Below, piece after piece: positions 35,112-45,075 of a stretch of DNA of 64,000 bases. Numbering within the stretch: the stretch's first letter is position 1; the number at the start of each line of letters is the position of its first letter. The notes beneath the pieces are model-generated. The model had not been told where the DNA came from and did no database searches. It was given only the letters and a program-made list of their open reading frames with translations. The stretch is from JAWWPG01 sp033850885 (lineage in GTDB: Bacteria > Actinomycetota > Actinomycetes > Propionibacteriales > Nocardioidaceae). The DNA lies in assembly GCA_033850885.1 (NCBI GenBank), contig JAWWPG010000046.1, forward strand, positions 127,543 through 191,542, written 5' to 3'. Position numbers and translations under genes: made by a program.

Positions 35112-36494
35112 CTAACCGGAGTACGGAAGCTTGAGCAGTGCGTTCTCGACGACCTCGGGCATGGCGGGGTGGATCCAGTACTGTCCTCGCGCCATCTCGT
35201 CGGCGGGAAGCCCGAAGCTCATCGCCTGGATCAGCGGTTGGATCACGCTCGATGCCTGCGGCCCGATGATGTGTGCCCCGAGGAGCTGTCCCGAGGCGGG
35301 GTCTGCGATGACCTTGGCGAAGCCCGTCGTGTCCTCCATCGCCCAGCCGTATGCGATGTCGCGGTACCCTTCCATCCCTGTGATGTAAGGCGTTCCCTCA
35401 CTCAGCAGCTCGTCCTCGGTTCGCCCGACAGCCGCTATCTGCGGGCTGGTGAAGATCGCGCGCGGCACGAACCGGTGGTCGGCGGCGACCGGACTGTCGG
35501 GATGCAGCAGGTTGTGCTGCACGACGCGTGCCTCATGGTTCGCGACGTGCTTGAGCTGGTCGTTGCTGCTCACGTCGCCGAGAGCCCAGATGCCCGGCAC
35601 GACGGTCTGCTGCTGCGAGTCGACGACGATCCGACCGTCGGGGTGAGTCGTGACACCGGCAGCGCCGACGTCGAGCAGGTCCGAGTTGGGCCGACGGCCG
35701 GTCGCCACGAGCACCATCTCGGCGTCGATGACGCCACGATCGCCAAGACCTCCCCGGTCCACCAGGGACAGCCGGGTCGACGACCCGTCGGCCTCGGCCT
35801 TCAGCACCCGCGTCGACAGCCGGACATCCCAGCGGGCCTGCGCCAGCTGCGTGAACCTCGTGGAGATGTCGCGGTCCTCGGCCATCAGGAGCCGTGAGCT
35901 GCGGGCGACCACGGTCACGTCGATGCCGAGCGCCGAGAAGACATGCGCCATCTCGGCCGCGATCACACCGCCGCCCAGGATCACGAGGGAGGCGGGCATG
36001 TCGTCGATTCTCATGATCGTGTCGGTTGTGTGGAAGGGCGTTTCCGCGAGTCCCGCGATATCCGGGATGACCGGTCGACTGCCCGCGGCGATGACGATGC
36101 GGTCCGCAGTAAGGACCTGACCGCTGGCGAGCTCCAGCTGCTTGTGCCCGGTGAAGGCGACATGCTCGCCGTAGAAGGTGACGTAGCTGCTCTCGCGCCG
36201 GTAGCGCTCACCGTCGGCGGAGATGGGGTCTATCCGGTCGAAGATGCGGTCGCGGATATCGCGCCACCGGACCTTGTCCACGTGCGAGTCGACGCCGAAG
36301 CGGGCGCTCTGGCGAGTGCCGGCGGCCAGGTCGGCGGTGTGCACGAACATCTTGGTCGGGATGCATCCGACGTTGAGGCAGGTGCCACCGAACGTGCCCT
36401 CGTCCACGATCGCCACATCGAGGTCGGCGAACCTGTCGTCGACGATCGAGTTGCCCGATCCGCTGCCGATGATCAGCAGGTCATGGTGATGCAT
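35112..36494 (-). CDS. mtr: Mycothione reductase
   Basis: A 460-residue pyridine nucleotide-disulfide oxidoreductase that keeps mycothiol reduced with NADPH. It starts MHHHDLLIIGSGSGNSIVDD; the redox-active cysteines are in GGTCLNVGCIPTKMFV. GSGSGNS is typical of mycothione reductase rather than glutathione reductase or lipoamide dehydrogenase. The C-terminal dimerisation domain includes the catalytic histidine region YWIHPAMPEVVENAL. ATG 36494 is chosen by homology; in-frame upstream starts (36512, 36530) are possible. Confidence 0.92.
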   Translation of the reverse strand: MHHHDLLIIGSGSGNSIVDDRFADLDVAIVDEGTFGGTCLNVGCIPTKMFVHTADLAAGTRQSARFGVDSHVDKVRWRDIRDRIFDRIDPISADGERYRRESSYVTFYGEHVAFTGHKQLELASGQVLTADRIVIAAGSRPVIPDIAGLAETPFHTTDTIMRIDDMPASLVILGGGVIAAEMAHVFSALGIDVTVVARSSRLLMAEDRDISTRFTQLAQARWDVRLSTRVLKAEADGSSTRLSLVDRGGLGDRGVIDAEMVLVATGRRPNSDLLDVGAAGVTTHPDGRIVVDSQQQTVVPGIWALGDVSSNDQLKHVANHEARVVQHNLLHPDSPVAADHRFVPRAIFTSPQIAAVGRTEDELLSEGTPYITGMEGYRDIAYGWAMEDTTGFAKVIADPASGQLLGAHIIGPQASSVIQPLIQAMSFGLPADEMARGQYWIHPAMPEVVENALLKLPYSG

Positions 36495-36608
36495 GCACCC
36501 ATGGTGTCGCATGTGCCGTCTGTCAGGCACCGGGTGGGCGAAGGATGCCGCGGCGGATAGCAGCGGTCACTACCCGCAGCGGGACTTGACGCCGGGTTCG
36601 CGCAGCGT

Positions 36609-37471
36609 TCAGCCGTCGTCGCGGCGCGTCCAGCGGAACGACCGTACGGCGAGGAAGAGGCCCGCCACGAGCCAGACGCTGAGCACGACCGCTCCCGTCC
36701 CGATCTGCCAGGAGTGACCGGGCTCCGCGGCGACCAGCTGGGGAGGCAGGAACACCGAGCGCATGCCCTGGGCCATCCACTTCAGCGGGAACACCGACGC
36801 AACGGCATGCATCCACTGCGGCAGGTTGCCGTACGTGAAGTAGACCCCGGAGATGAACTGCAGCACGATCACGATCGGCGTGACGACAGCGCCGGCAGAG
36901 CGCCCCGACCGAGGAACGGAGGAGAAGGCGATGCCGAGGACGGTGCCGGCGGCCGAGCCGAGCAGCACGAGCCAGACGAAGCGCAGCCACAACGGTCCGC
37001 TGCGGGGCAGGTCGACACCGTAGGCGATATGCGCGACGGACAGCAGCAGGATGAGCTGGATGACGGTCGTGAACGCCACCTGCGCGATCTTGCCCACGAA
37101 GTACACCAACGGTGGCATCGGCGTGCCTCGCAGCCGCTTGAGCGTCCCGTCGTCCCGCTCGACCGCGATGAACGTTGCAAGACCCTGGAAGCTGGTCAGC
37201 ATGATCCCCGTGGAGACCATGCCGGTCAGGTAGTACTGCGCTGCCCCGACGGAGGCGCCACCTCCGCTGACGAACTGTGTCTGGGAGGCGAACGCCGAGG
37301 CGAAGATCACCAGCATCACCACCGGGAAGGCGAAGATGAAGACGACTGCCTCGCGCTCCCGGAAGAACTGCTTGAGCTCGATCACCAGCCGCTGCCAGCA
37401 CATCCCGGCAAGACCCGGCCTCCCGTCGAGCGACGCGCTCGGGCGGCGGGTGCCACTCCTTGCGGTGCCGG

Positions 37472-37475
<4 letters not shown>
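36609..37475 (-). CDS. ABC-2 type transporter permease
   Basis: A 288-residue membrane protein with six hydrophobic segments. RLVIELKQFFREREAVVFIFAFPV and ERDDGTLKRLRGTPM are the typical ABC-2 permease patterns. The start overlaps the ATPase gene stop by 4 bases. Substrate unknown; the type exports drugs, lipids or polysaccharides. Confidence 0.9.
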
Positions 37476-38335
<860 letters not shown>

Positions 38336-38533
38336 CTGTCGAGTCTCGACCAGTCGGGGCGGTTCCGGTAACACCGACCCGCTGCTCTCGCGTCCATCGT
38401 CTGGTGGGGACGGTCGGAAAAGTCGGACCAATCCGGTCGCCGGACCGTGACGAAGGCAGGGAGACAGTCCTGACCCGGGATGGCTCGCCGAGCCATGCAA
38501 CCCCGGCCTCACAGCACTCATCAAGGAGGCTTT
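38336..38533. promoter_or_regulatory. Divergent promoter region with two palindromes
   Basis: This 198-base gap lies between the ABC ATPase (minus) and a secreted protein (plus). GTCGAGTCTCGAC (38338-38350) sits just upstream of the ATPase start. The 17-base ATGGCTCGCCGAGCCAT (38480-38496, arms of 8 around C) sits about 40 bases before the plus-strand gene. Either could be an operator. No regulator gene is adjacent. Confidence 0.35.
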
Positions 38534-39220
38534 ATGAGGACACCACACCCAAAGGCGAGGCTCTCGGCTCGCAGCGCCGGATTCGCCATGGCCGGCCTGC
38601 TCATCGCCGGGCTGGCAGCAGTCGCGGGGCCGACCCTCGCGTCGGCACAGCCGGCCGGCATGTCCATGTCCGGCATGCAGATGGGTGGAAGCGCCTCCCC
38701 CAACGCCATCGGGAACACCAACGGATGGCTGCACGGGAAGACATACAACTTCCACTACGAGAAGAACTTCTTCTGCAAGGCGCCGCCGAGCAGCGCCGCG
38801 ACCTCGAGCTGCGAGCTCGGCGCCGCGTACGACGCTGTCCCCGCGGGAACGTTCGACCCGCTGTACGTCATCGTTCCCATCGGGTTCACCCCGCGGGAAA
38901 GCTCGCTGCAGTGCCCGCAGGCAGGGAACTGCGTCGACCACCCGAACCGCATCGACCTCAGCAGGGTGTTCGGGTCGGGCACGGGGAACTCACTGCTGCC
39001 TCCGCACAGCCACATCGTCACGACCGAAGCCGGCAACACCGCCGAGTGGTGGAACGTCGATGTCATCGGTGTGAAGTCGAAGGCAGCCTGGAACCGGATC
39101 GTGGAGGCAAAGAGCTACGCCGCGATCCAGGGACTGCGAGTCGCAGGAAACCCGAACGTCACGGATAACATCCCGACGAACCTGTTCCTCTTCTTCGCCG
39201 TCCAGGACAAGCACCGGTAG
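38534..39220 (+). CDS. Secreted protein of unknown function
   Basis: A 228-residue protein with a signal peptide: basic MRTPHPKARLSARS, then hydrophobic GLLIAGLAAVAGP and an ASA cleavage site near residue 35. A methionine-rich stretch (MSMSGMQMGG) follows. The mature part has a few cysteines (FFCKAPP, SSCELG, LQCPQAGNCVD). I do not recognise a named family. CAAGGAGG lies 6 bases before the ATG. The Met-rich start recalls periplasmic copper-binding proteins, but nothing else supports that. Confidence 0.75.
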   Translation: MRTPHPKARLSARSAGFAMAGLLIAGLAAVAGPTLASAQPAGMSMSGMQMGGSASPNAIGNTNGWLHGKTYNFHYEKNFFCKAPPSSAATSSCELGAAYDAVPAGTFDPLYVIVPIGFTPRESSLQCPQAGNCVDHPNRIDLSRVFGSGTGNSLLPPHSHIVTTEAGNTAEWWNVDVIGVKSKAAWNRIVEAKSYAAIQGLRVAGNPNVTDNIPTNLFLFFAVQDKHR

Positions 39221-39286
39221 CACCCGATCGTCGGTGGTGCCGTGCCGTGCGCGGTGCGGCACCACCGGCCCCGGAAGGAACCCGTC

Positions 39287-40255
39287 ATGACCACCGCCTC
39301 CATGCTCACCCCGTCCGCTCTCACCGACCGCCAGGTGCAGCACACCGCGAGCCGGGTGGTGCTGCGCCGGCTTCCCGCCGCAGTGCTCGGCCTGCTCGGT
39401 GCCGCAGCCCTCGGGTACGGCGTCACCCAGCCCTGGGTCTCCACCTTCCAGGGCCTGATCATCCAGAGTGGATGGGGAACCCGCAACGGGGACCTCCTGC
39501 TCGCCGGGGCTGCCGTCAGCGGCTGCCTCGCCGTCGCCCAGGTCGTCTGGGCCACCACCGTGCTGCGTTGGGTGCTGGCGCTCGCGGGGTTCGCCACCGC
39601 TGCCTTCGCGGGCTACCTACTCATCCAGCTCTACACCGTGACGCAGCAGACCGACTCGATGGTGTTCCTCGGCAAGGGACCGGGACTCTACATCTCCGCC
39701 GCAGGCTCGGCGGCCATCTTCGCCACGATCTTCCTGCCCGTGCCCGGCCGAGACACCCCCGCCCCTGCGTCCGGCGACATCGTCGAACGGTCGCAGCCGC
39801 TCGCGGACGACACGGTCGGTGTGCCTCGGGACACGAGCCTGCCGCTGCGGCTCGGGCTCCTGCGGGCGCTCCACTCGCCGTACCGCTACCCCGCCGCTGT
39901 GCTGGCGGTCGTCGCCGGTCTCGCCCACGTGCCGGTCACCCCGGAGCACCTCAACGAGGCGCCCTACATCGGAGTGGGCTTCATCGTGCTCACGACCGTG
40001 TGCGTGCTGCTCGCAACGATGCTCCTCATCTCGGACTCGCTGCTGGTGTGGGGCACGCTCGGAACCAGCTGCCTGCTCGCGGTCATCGCGTACGTCGTCA
40101 GCCGCAGCATCGGGCTTCCCCTGATGGCAGACGATGTGGGCAACTGGCTGGAGACGCTGGGCGTCGTCTCGGTCCTGACCGAGAGCGGTGTCGTCGTACT
40201 GTCTGCGCTCGCACTGGGCCGGGCGAGAAAGGCGAGCGCACAGCCACCACGTTAG
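39287..40255 (+). CDS. Polytopic membrane protein of unknown function
   Basis: A 322-residue protein with about eight hydrophobic helices in two groups, split by a polar loop at residues 165-195. No motif is recognised. GGAAGGA precedes the ATG at 39287. It is 66 bases downstream of the secreted protein and probably co-transcribed. The layout (secreted protein followed by a membrane partner) suggests a joint envelope role, by inference only. Confidence 0.7.
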   Translation: MTTASMLTPSALTDRQVQHTASRVVLRRLPAAVLGLLGAAALGYGVTQPWVSTFQGLIIQSGWGTRNGDLLLAGAAVSGCLAVAQVVWATTVLRWVLALAGFATAAFAGYLLIQLYTVTQQTDSMVFLGKGPGLYISAAGSAAIFATIFLPVPGRDTPAPASGDIVERSQPLADDTVGVPRDTSLPLRLGLLRALHSPYRYPAAVLAVVAGLAHVPVTPEHLNEAPYIGVGFIVLTTVCVLLATMLLISDSLLVWGTLGTSCLLAVIAYVVSRSIGLPLMADDVGNWLETLGVVSVLTESGVVVLSALALGRARKASAQPPR

Positions 40256-40305
40256 TTGAAACTTCAGTTTGAGAGGTTCTTGGCATATTTCGGTTTCTGG
40301 CTGGA

Positions 40306-40334
40306 TTGACATAGAGTGACGCGGGTCACACTTT
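40306..40334 (+). promoter_or_regulatory. Candidate promoter before the repeat-containing secreted protein
   Basis: TTGACA (40306-40311) is followed after 17 bases by CACTTT (40329-40334). The spacer carries the inverted repeat GTGAC-GCGG-GTCAC (40316-40329). The -35 matches the sigma-70 consensus; the -10 is weak. The region is clearly AT-richer than its flanks. Confidence 0.4.
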
Positions 40335-40417
40335 CTGGGGAGCCATCCGGTCATCGCCGAGTGTCACGTTCTGCCACCGGCGGACTTCGAACCGCGGGGC
40401 TAGCCAAGAGGTGCATC

Positions 40418-41674
40418 ATGCACACCAGACCGCTCAGCACAGTCGTTCTCGCACTGCTCGTCGTCCCGGCATCGATCGGCCTGGCTTCGGCCGGGCAGGC
40501 CGCCCAGCCCGTTGCCGCACCATCCACGACCGGCATCATCTACACCGGCGACGCCTACGGCACACACGCCTCCGTGGGCCACACCGTGGTCGCAGGGAAG
40601 AGCTCGCTCGTCGCGCTCTGCACGATGAACGCCGGCATTGGCGAGGGCAGCGGAGTCGCCTCCGTGAACGTCCCGAACATCATCAGCTCGGGTACCGTCA
40701 GTACGACCGTCGGCTCTGACCTGACCGGCATGACGGCGACGTCGACCTCCACTGCTCGGGTCCAGCACGCGAATGTGCTGTCCGGGCTGATCAGCGCGAG
40801 GGTGGTCAAGGCAGCCAGCGCCACCAGTCACGACGCGAGCGGCTTCCGGGTGAGCGCCACGGGCTCCACCTTCGCCGGCCTCGTCGTCGACGGGAACGCG
40901 ATCAGCGGAGTACCAATGCCGAACACGACGATCAGGCTGCCGGGAGTCGGGCGGGTCGTCCTGAACGAGCAGGCGACGGACATCGGTCGCAACAACGCGT
41001 CGTTCACCGTCAACATGATCCACGTGTTCGTCACGCACGCCATCGCCGGCGTCGCCAAGGGCACCCAGATCGTGGTATCGCACGCCACCAGTGGCCTGGC
41101 CATCAACAAGGTTGGCACGCTGGACGGCAACGCCTACGGAACAGCGGCCGTCGCGGCACACACCGTCGTATCCGGCGAGACCGCACGTGTCCTGATGGGA
41201 TGTGGCGGAACCGGCGGCGACCTGAACACGAACTCGGTGACCAGCGTCAAGGTGCCCAAGGTGCTCTCCACCGGGACGGTGACCGACACGGCCCAGGGCA
41301 GCATCAGCGGCACCAAGGCGACAAGCGAGACGACCTCGACGGTACAAGGGGTCAAGGCGCTCGGCGGCCTTGTCACGGCTGACGTCATCAAGGCTGACGC
41401 GCACGCCACCAAAGCCTCGGGAACGAGGGCCTTCGGGGACGCAGGTTCCGTCTTCACCAACCTTGTCGTCAATGGCAAGCAGATCTCTGGACACGTCGCG
41501 GCGAACACCAACGTCGTCATCGGCAACATCACGGTCTGGCTGCACCGGGTGCTCCACGGACCGACGAACATCGAGGTCAGGATGGTGGAGATCGTCGCCT
41601 CGGGACCCAACCCGTTCGGCCTGCACCGGGGCACTCACGTCCGGGTCGCGGTGGCCGAGGCGTCAGCCCACTGA
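40418..41674 (+). CDS. Secreted two-repeat protein, choice-of-anchor-P-like
   Basis: A 418-residue exported protein. Signal peptide: MHTRPLSTVVLALLVVPASIG to ASAGQA. The mature part has two related halves: GDAYGTHASVGHTVVAGKSSLVALCTM near residue 45 and GNAYGTAAVAAHTVVSGETARVLMGC near 232. Each ends in a VVNGKQISG- or VVDGNAISG-type strand and a valine-rich tail. It resembles actinobacterial choice-of-anchor P proteins. No LPXTG or C-terminal membrane anchor is seen. Confidence 0.7.
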   Translation: MHTRPLSTVVLALLVVPASIGLASAGQAAQPVAAPSTTGIIYTGDAYGTHASVGHTVVAGKSSLVALCTMNAGIGEGSGVASVNVPNIISSGTVSTTVGSDLTGMTATSTSTARVQHANVLSGLISARVVKAASATSHDASGFRVSATGSTFAGLVVDGNAISGVPMPNTTIRLPGVGRVVLNEQATDIGRNNASFTVNMIHVFVTHAIAGVAKGTQIVVSHATSGLAINKVGTLDGNAYGTAAVAAHTVVSGETARVLMGCGGTGGDLNTNSVTSVKVPKVLSTGTVTDTAQGSISGTKATSETTSTVQGVKALGGLVTADVIKADAHATKASGTRAFGDAGSVFTNLVVNGKQISGHVAANTNVVIGNITVWLHRVLHGPTNIEVRMVEIVASGPNPFGLHRGTHVRVAVAEASAH

Positions 41675-41707
41675 GCGGGGCCGCCCACGCGTCGCTGGCG
41701 CGGCCGA

Positions 41708-42565
41708 CTAGCGGTCCGGATGGGTGCCGATCACGACTGTCGCGTCCAGCTCGTCGGAGCTCGCCACCCGCGGAACCATCCCGTGGCGAACGATGGCGTC
41801 GACGGCCTGCGGCGCCTGAGCCTCGCTCGTCTCGACAAGCAGGTGCCCGCCGGGGGTAAGCCAGCGCCTCGCCTCGGTAGCCAGCCGCCGCATCACATCA
41901 AGTCCGTCCTCGCCGCCGTCGAGGGCCGCCCGAGGCTCGTGGACCCGGGCCTCCGCAGGCATCATGGCGAGCGCGTCGGTGGGCACGTAGGGGGCGTTGG
42001 CGACCAGCAGGTCCACCCGACCGCGCAGGTCGGGGGGAAGCGGTTGGAAGAGATCGCCCAGGTAGACCCGTGCTCCTGTCGGCGCCAGGTTGGTGCGGGC
42101 ACAGCGCACCGCGACGGCGTCGATGTCGACGGCGTACAGCTCGATCCGGTTGAGCGCCGCCGCCAGCGCCATGCCGACCGCTCCCGACCCACAACACAGG
42201 TCAACCACGACGGGTTCTGGTACGGCGATCCCGACCGCCTCACGAACGAGCAGCTCGGTTCGCCGCCGAGGCACGAAAACCCCCGGTTCCACGGCCACCC
42301 GCAGGCCGCAGAACTCCGCCCAGCCGACGACCTGCTCGAGAGGCAGACCGGAGGCTCGCCGCTCCACCATGGCGGCGAGGTCGTCCTTCGTCTGCGCCGT
42401 GGAGATGAGCAGCCGGGCTTCGTCGTCCGCGAAGACACATCCCGCGGCCCGGAGCAGGCGCACGATCTCGGATCGCGTGGGACCCGAAGGGAAGTCGGAC
42501 ATGGGAGGCGCCAACGCTAGCTTGTCCGAGTTACCGCCTGGGCTGCCGGCGGCCGCTCCCTTCAT
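41708..42565 (-). CDS. PrmC-related protein N5-glutamine methyltransferase
   Basis: A 285-residue SAM-dependent methyltransferase of the HemK/PrmC-related group. PRRRTELLVREAV precedes the SAM motif VVDLCCGSGAVGMALA. The catalytic NPPY motif is NAPY here (VANAPYVPTDAL), as in the PrmC-related subfamily with unproven substrates. The ATG at 42565 overlaps the Tad gene stop (ATGA); the internal ATG at 42502 (MSDFPSG) fits family length better but has no clear ribosome-binding site. Confidence 0.8.
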   Translation of the reverse strand: MKGAAAGSPGGNSDKLALAPPMSDFPSGPTRSEIVRLLRAAGCVFADDEARLLISTAQTKDDLAAMVERRASGLPLEQVVGWAEFCGLRVAVEPGVFVPRRRTELLVREAVGIAVPEPVVVDLCCGSGAVGMALAAALNRIELYAVDIDAVAVRCARTNLAPTGARVYLGDLFQPLPPDLRGRVDLLVANAPYVPTDALAMMPAEARVHEPRAALDGGEDGLDVMRRLATEARRWLTPGGHLLVETSEAQAPQAVDAIVRHGMVPRVASSDELDATVVIGTHPDR

Positions 42566-43023
42566 TGGTAGATCGGAAGCTCCGCGGCTGACGAGGCGTG
42601 CACCAGGGTGGTCTGCCGTACCCCAGGGACGGGGATGGGCAGCCGGTACGGCATCGTCAGGGCAACCACGACGCGGTGACCGACCACGTAGACCCGTGAC
42701 GTGAGACCCGGATAGTCGGCGTAGGCGCCGGTTGTCGCCAGGTAGGAGCGCACCGCCTTGGCCGCCGCCGGCTGGTTGATCGGCACATAGCCCGCGTCGC
42801 CACTGTGGTAGATCGAGCCGGCCGCGGCCGCCTGGGTCGCCGCCAGGGATGCCCCGTCGGCGAGGGAGATCGCGTTCTCACGGCGCAGGTATGCCGCCGA
42901 CAGGTCGGTGATCGCGATGACCGTGAGGAGCAGGCACAGCATGAACATGACAAGCATCGCGGTGATCTGCCCTGCCTGGCCGCTGGATCGTCGGGCATCG
43001 CTGCGGGCGGCAGCGGACGTCAC
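42562..43023 (-). CDS. TadG-like pilus assembly protein
   Basis: A 153-residue protein with one N-terminal membrane helix after GQAGQITAML (about residues 22-45), the pattern of TadG-like/Rv3654c proteins. ADGASLAATQAA follows, typical of the family. It closes the Tad minor-pilin set. GTG start overlaps the preceding gene by 4 bases. Confidence 0.78.
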   Translation of the reverse strand: MTSAAARSDARRSSGQAGQITAMLVMFMLCLLLTVIAITDLSAAYLRRENAISLADGASLAATQAAAAGSIYHSGDAGYVPINQPAAAKAVRSYLATTGAYADYPGLTSRVYVVGHRVVVALTMPYRLPIPVPGVRQTTLVHASSAAELPIYQ

Positions 43024-43496
43024 CGCGAGCCTTCCCGATATGTTCCGAAGGGCTCCACATGATGTGCCGAGACCGCGATCGTCGCGGGGTTGTGACCCAA
43101 CAGCTCCGGGACGGCCGGAAGCGGCGCCTGGTAGCTGATCCGAACCTCCACGGTCGACCCTGGCTGGAGGCAGGCGGCCTGGTTCGGGTGGCAGACGATG
43201 GTCAGATCCGATGCAGGCAAGGTGATTCCCTGGTCACGCATGGCCAGCCGGGCAGCCGCATAGGCACGTTGGCGGCCTGTGGCTGGGTTGGGGGACAACA
43301 CGTAGGCCCGGCCCGCAGCACGGGCGGCCTCCGTGACGCCGTACGCCGACCGCTGAACGGTCACCAAGGTGATGAGGATGTAGACCAGCGGGATCAGCAG
43401 GATCAGCGACAACCACACCAGCTCCACGAGCGCCGAGCCGTCCTGTGCTCCGCGTTGGACACGAATCGGGAGTCCGGCGGTCGGGGCCCTCGTCAC
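43020..43496 (-). CDS. TadE-like minor pilin
   Basis: A 158-residue protein with the TadE pattern GSALVELVWLSLILLIPLVYIL near residue 20, where the conserved glutamate precedes the hydrophobic helix. Two cysteines (VCHPNQAACL) probably form a disulfide outside the cell. Overlaps both neighbours by 4 bases (GTGA). Corresponds to Rv3655c-type proteins. Confidence 0.82.
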   Translation of the reverse strand: MTRAPTAGLPIRVQRGAQDGSALVELVWLSLILLIPLVYILITLVTVQRSAYGVTEAARAAGRAYVLSPNPATGRQRAYAAARLAMRDQGITLPASDLTIVCHPNQAACLQPGSTVEVRISYQAPLPAVPELLGHNPATIAVSAHHVEPFGTYREGSR

Positions 43497-43939
43497 GGCA
43501 GCACCTCGGTGATCGCGTGACCGGCCACCGACACCCGCAGGGTCGGTCCCCAGAACACCAGCACCGGCACCCGAGCAGCCACCTCCACCTCGACGCCCCG
43601 TTGCCCGTGCACCGATGTCGCCCTGGCGGTGACCCGGTCACGAAAGTCGGCGCCGAACGTGTCCACGATGATCGCCCTGGTCCGCGCCGCTCCTTGCGAT
43701 GGCGAGTGCTGGTACGACGCGCCGTAGCCGGCGCCTTCCGATGCGGCCGCGGTCAATGTCGACTTCACGTGCCAGATCAGCGCCAGCTGCAGGATCGCGA
43801 AGAACAACGGAACCAGGACGACCGAGACCAGGACGAAGTCGGCGATCGCCGAGCCCTGCTGCGAGCACCGCCCGGAAGACCGCTGCGACGGGTGCCCCGC
43901 AGCCCGTCGACGAGACCTGCACCCGCCGAGCCTTCTCAC
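43493..43939 (-). CDS. TadE-like minor pilin
   Basis: A 148-residue protein. A basic N-terminus leads to GSAIADFVLVSVVLVPLFFAIL, a TadE-type hydrophobic helix in which Asp takes the place of the usual Glu. The extracytoplasmic part has AAASEGAGYGASYQ and RVTARATSV. The GTG at 43939 overlaps the Flp-like gene (GTGA). Confidence 0.8.
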   Translation of the reverse strand: MRRLGGCRSRRRAAGHPSQRSSGRCSQQGSAIADFVLVSVVLVPLFFAILQLALIWHVKSTLTAAASEGAGYGASYQHSPSQGAARTRAIIVDTFGADFRDRVTARATSVHGQRGVEVEVAARVPVLVFWGPTLRVSVAGHAITEVLP

Positions 43940-44109
43940 ATGTACTGGTTGAGCGCGTCATTCAGGAACGACGTCACCCGCGCCTGGAAGATCAGCAAGA
44001 TCGAGCTCGCGATGATGATCGTCATCACCGTGATCATCACCCAGCCAGGCACGTCACCACGCTGGTTCCGCCCCACCAACCGCCCCGTGCAACCCTTCGT
44101 CAGCCTCAT
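43936..44109 (-). CDS. Flp-like small pilus protein
   Basis: A 57-residue protein, small enough to be easily missed. It reads MRLTKGCTGRLVGRNQRGDV, then a hydrophobic helix (PGWVMITVMTIIIASSILLIF) written here in part, then QARVTSFLNDALNQYM. GGAGAGGAG lies close upstream of the ATG. Its place between tadC and the TadE genes equals that of Rv3656c, the mycobacterial Flp-like pilin. It lacks the exact Flp processing motif G-XXXX-EY, so pilin function is inferred from position and shape. Confidence 0.75.
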   Translation of the reverse strand: MRLTKGCTGRLVGRNQRGDVPGWVMITVMTIIIASSILLIFQARVTSFLNDALNQYM

Positions 44110-44133
44110 GCTGCTCCTCTCCGTCGGCCGGCG

Positions 44134-45075
44134 CTACGGCGCCAGCAGGTTGAGCCCGACCACTCCCGGATAGAACGCGAAGAGCAGCGTCACGGGAAGA
44201 ATCAGGAAGACGACCGGCACCATCATCACGACCTCCTTGCGCGCTCCGGTCTCGATGAGCGCGCGTTTGGCGGCCTCTCGGACGTCTGCGGCCTGCGCGG
44301 CCACCACGTCCACCAGCGGGGTACCTCGGGTCATCGCCACCGAGAGCCCGTCGGCGAAACGCGCAACAACGGAAAGGCCGGTACGTCGTGCCAGCCCGTC
44401 GAGCGCGGCGACCATCGGCAGGCCGGTCCGCGACTCCGCCAGGACGCGGGCCAGCTCGTCGACAAGTGCGCCTCGACAGCTCGACACCACCCTGTCCAGC
44501 GCCGCAACGGGACCCTCTCCCGCAGCGACCGCCAGCGCCAGCATGTCCGCAATCGCCGGGAACTCCGCCAGCATCCGACGCTCGCGACTTGTCACCTTCC
44601 TGGTCAGCCAGGAGTCGCGAAGGATCATCGCCAGGCCAGCTGTGCCCAGGCACAGGAGCAGCCACGGGACCGCCCGTCCGGGCTGACGGGCCGGCCCGAT
44701 GACCCCGAAAGCCAGCACGGCGCCAAAGCCGGCGAGCGCCCACTCCACCTGGGACACCCGGAACTGCTCAACGGTCAGCGCCGACCCGGCTCGCTCGAGC
44801 CGTCGTTGCACCGAGGCGCGGCCACCGAGGATGCGTTGCAGGCGGTCGGCGCCGCTCTCGAGAAACGGCCCGGTGATCGCCGTGAACGCCGACAGGGCGC
44901 TGTCACTCGGCGGGCGCGGCGTCCACAGCGGTGTCCGGGTCGCGACGTCGCGGATGTACGGCGCGATCCGGCTCTCGAGGGTGGGACGCCGGGTGGCGAG
45001 CAGCCTGCTGCCCACCAGCAGCAGCCCGACAGCCCACAGACCGCCGAGCACCGCCCCCCAGGAAATTCCCGTCAT
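44134..45075 (-). CDS. tadC: Type II secretion F-domain protein TadC
   Basis: A 313-residue inner-membrane platform protein. N-terminal helix, then cytoplasmic GspF-like domain (LAEFPAIADMLALAVAAGEGPVAALDRV) and two C-terminal helices (VPVVFLILPVTLLFAFYPGV). With TadB it anchors the Tad ATPase and pilus. ATG overlaps the tadB stop by 4 bases. Confidence 0.88.
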   Translation of the reverse strand: MTGISWGAVLGGLWAVGLLLVGSRLLATRRPTLESRIAPYIRDVATRTPLWTPRPPSDSALSAFTAITGPFLESGADRLQRILGGRASVQRRLERAGSALTVEQFRVSQVEWALAGFGAVLAFGVIGPARQPGRAVPWLLLCLGTAGLAMILRDSWLTRKVTSRERRMLAEFPAIADMLALAVAAGEGPVAALDRVVSSCRGALVDELARVLAESRTGLPMVAALDGLARRTGLSVVARFADGLSVAMTRGTPLVDVVAAQAADVREAAKRALIETGARKEVVMMVPVVFLILPVTLLFAFYPGVVGLNLLAP

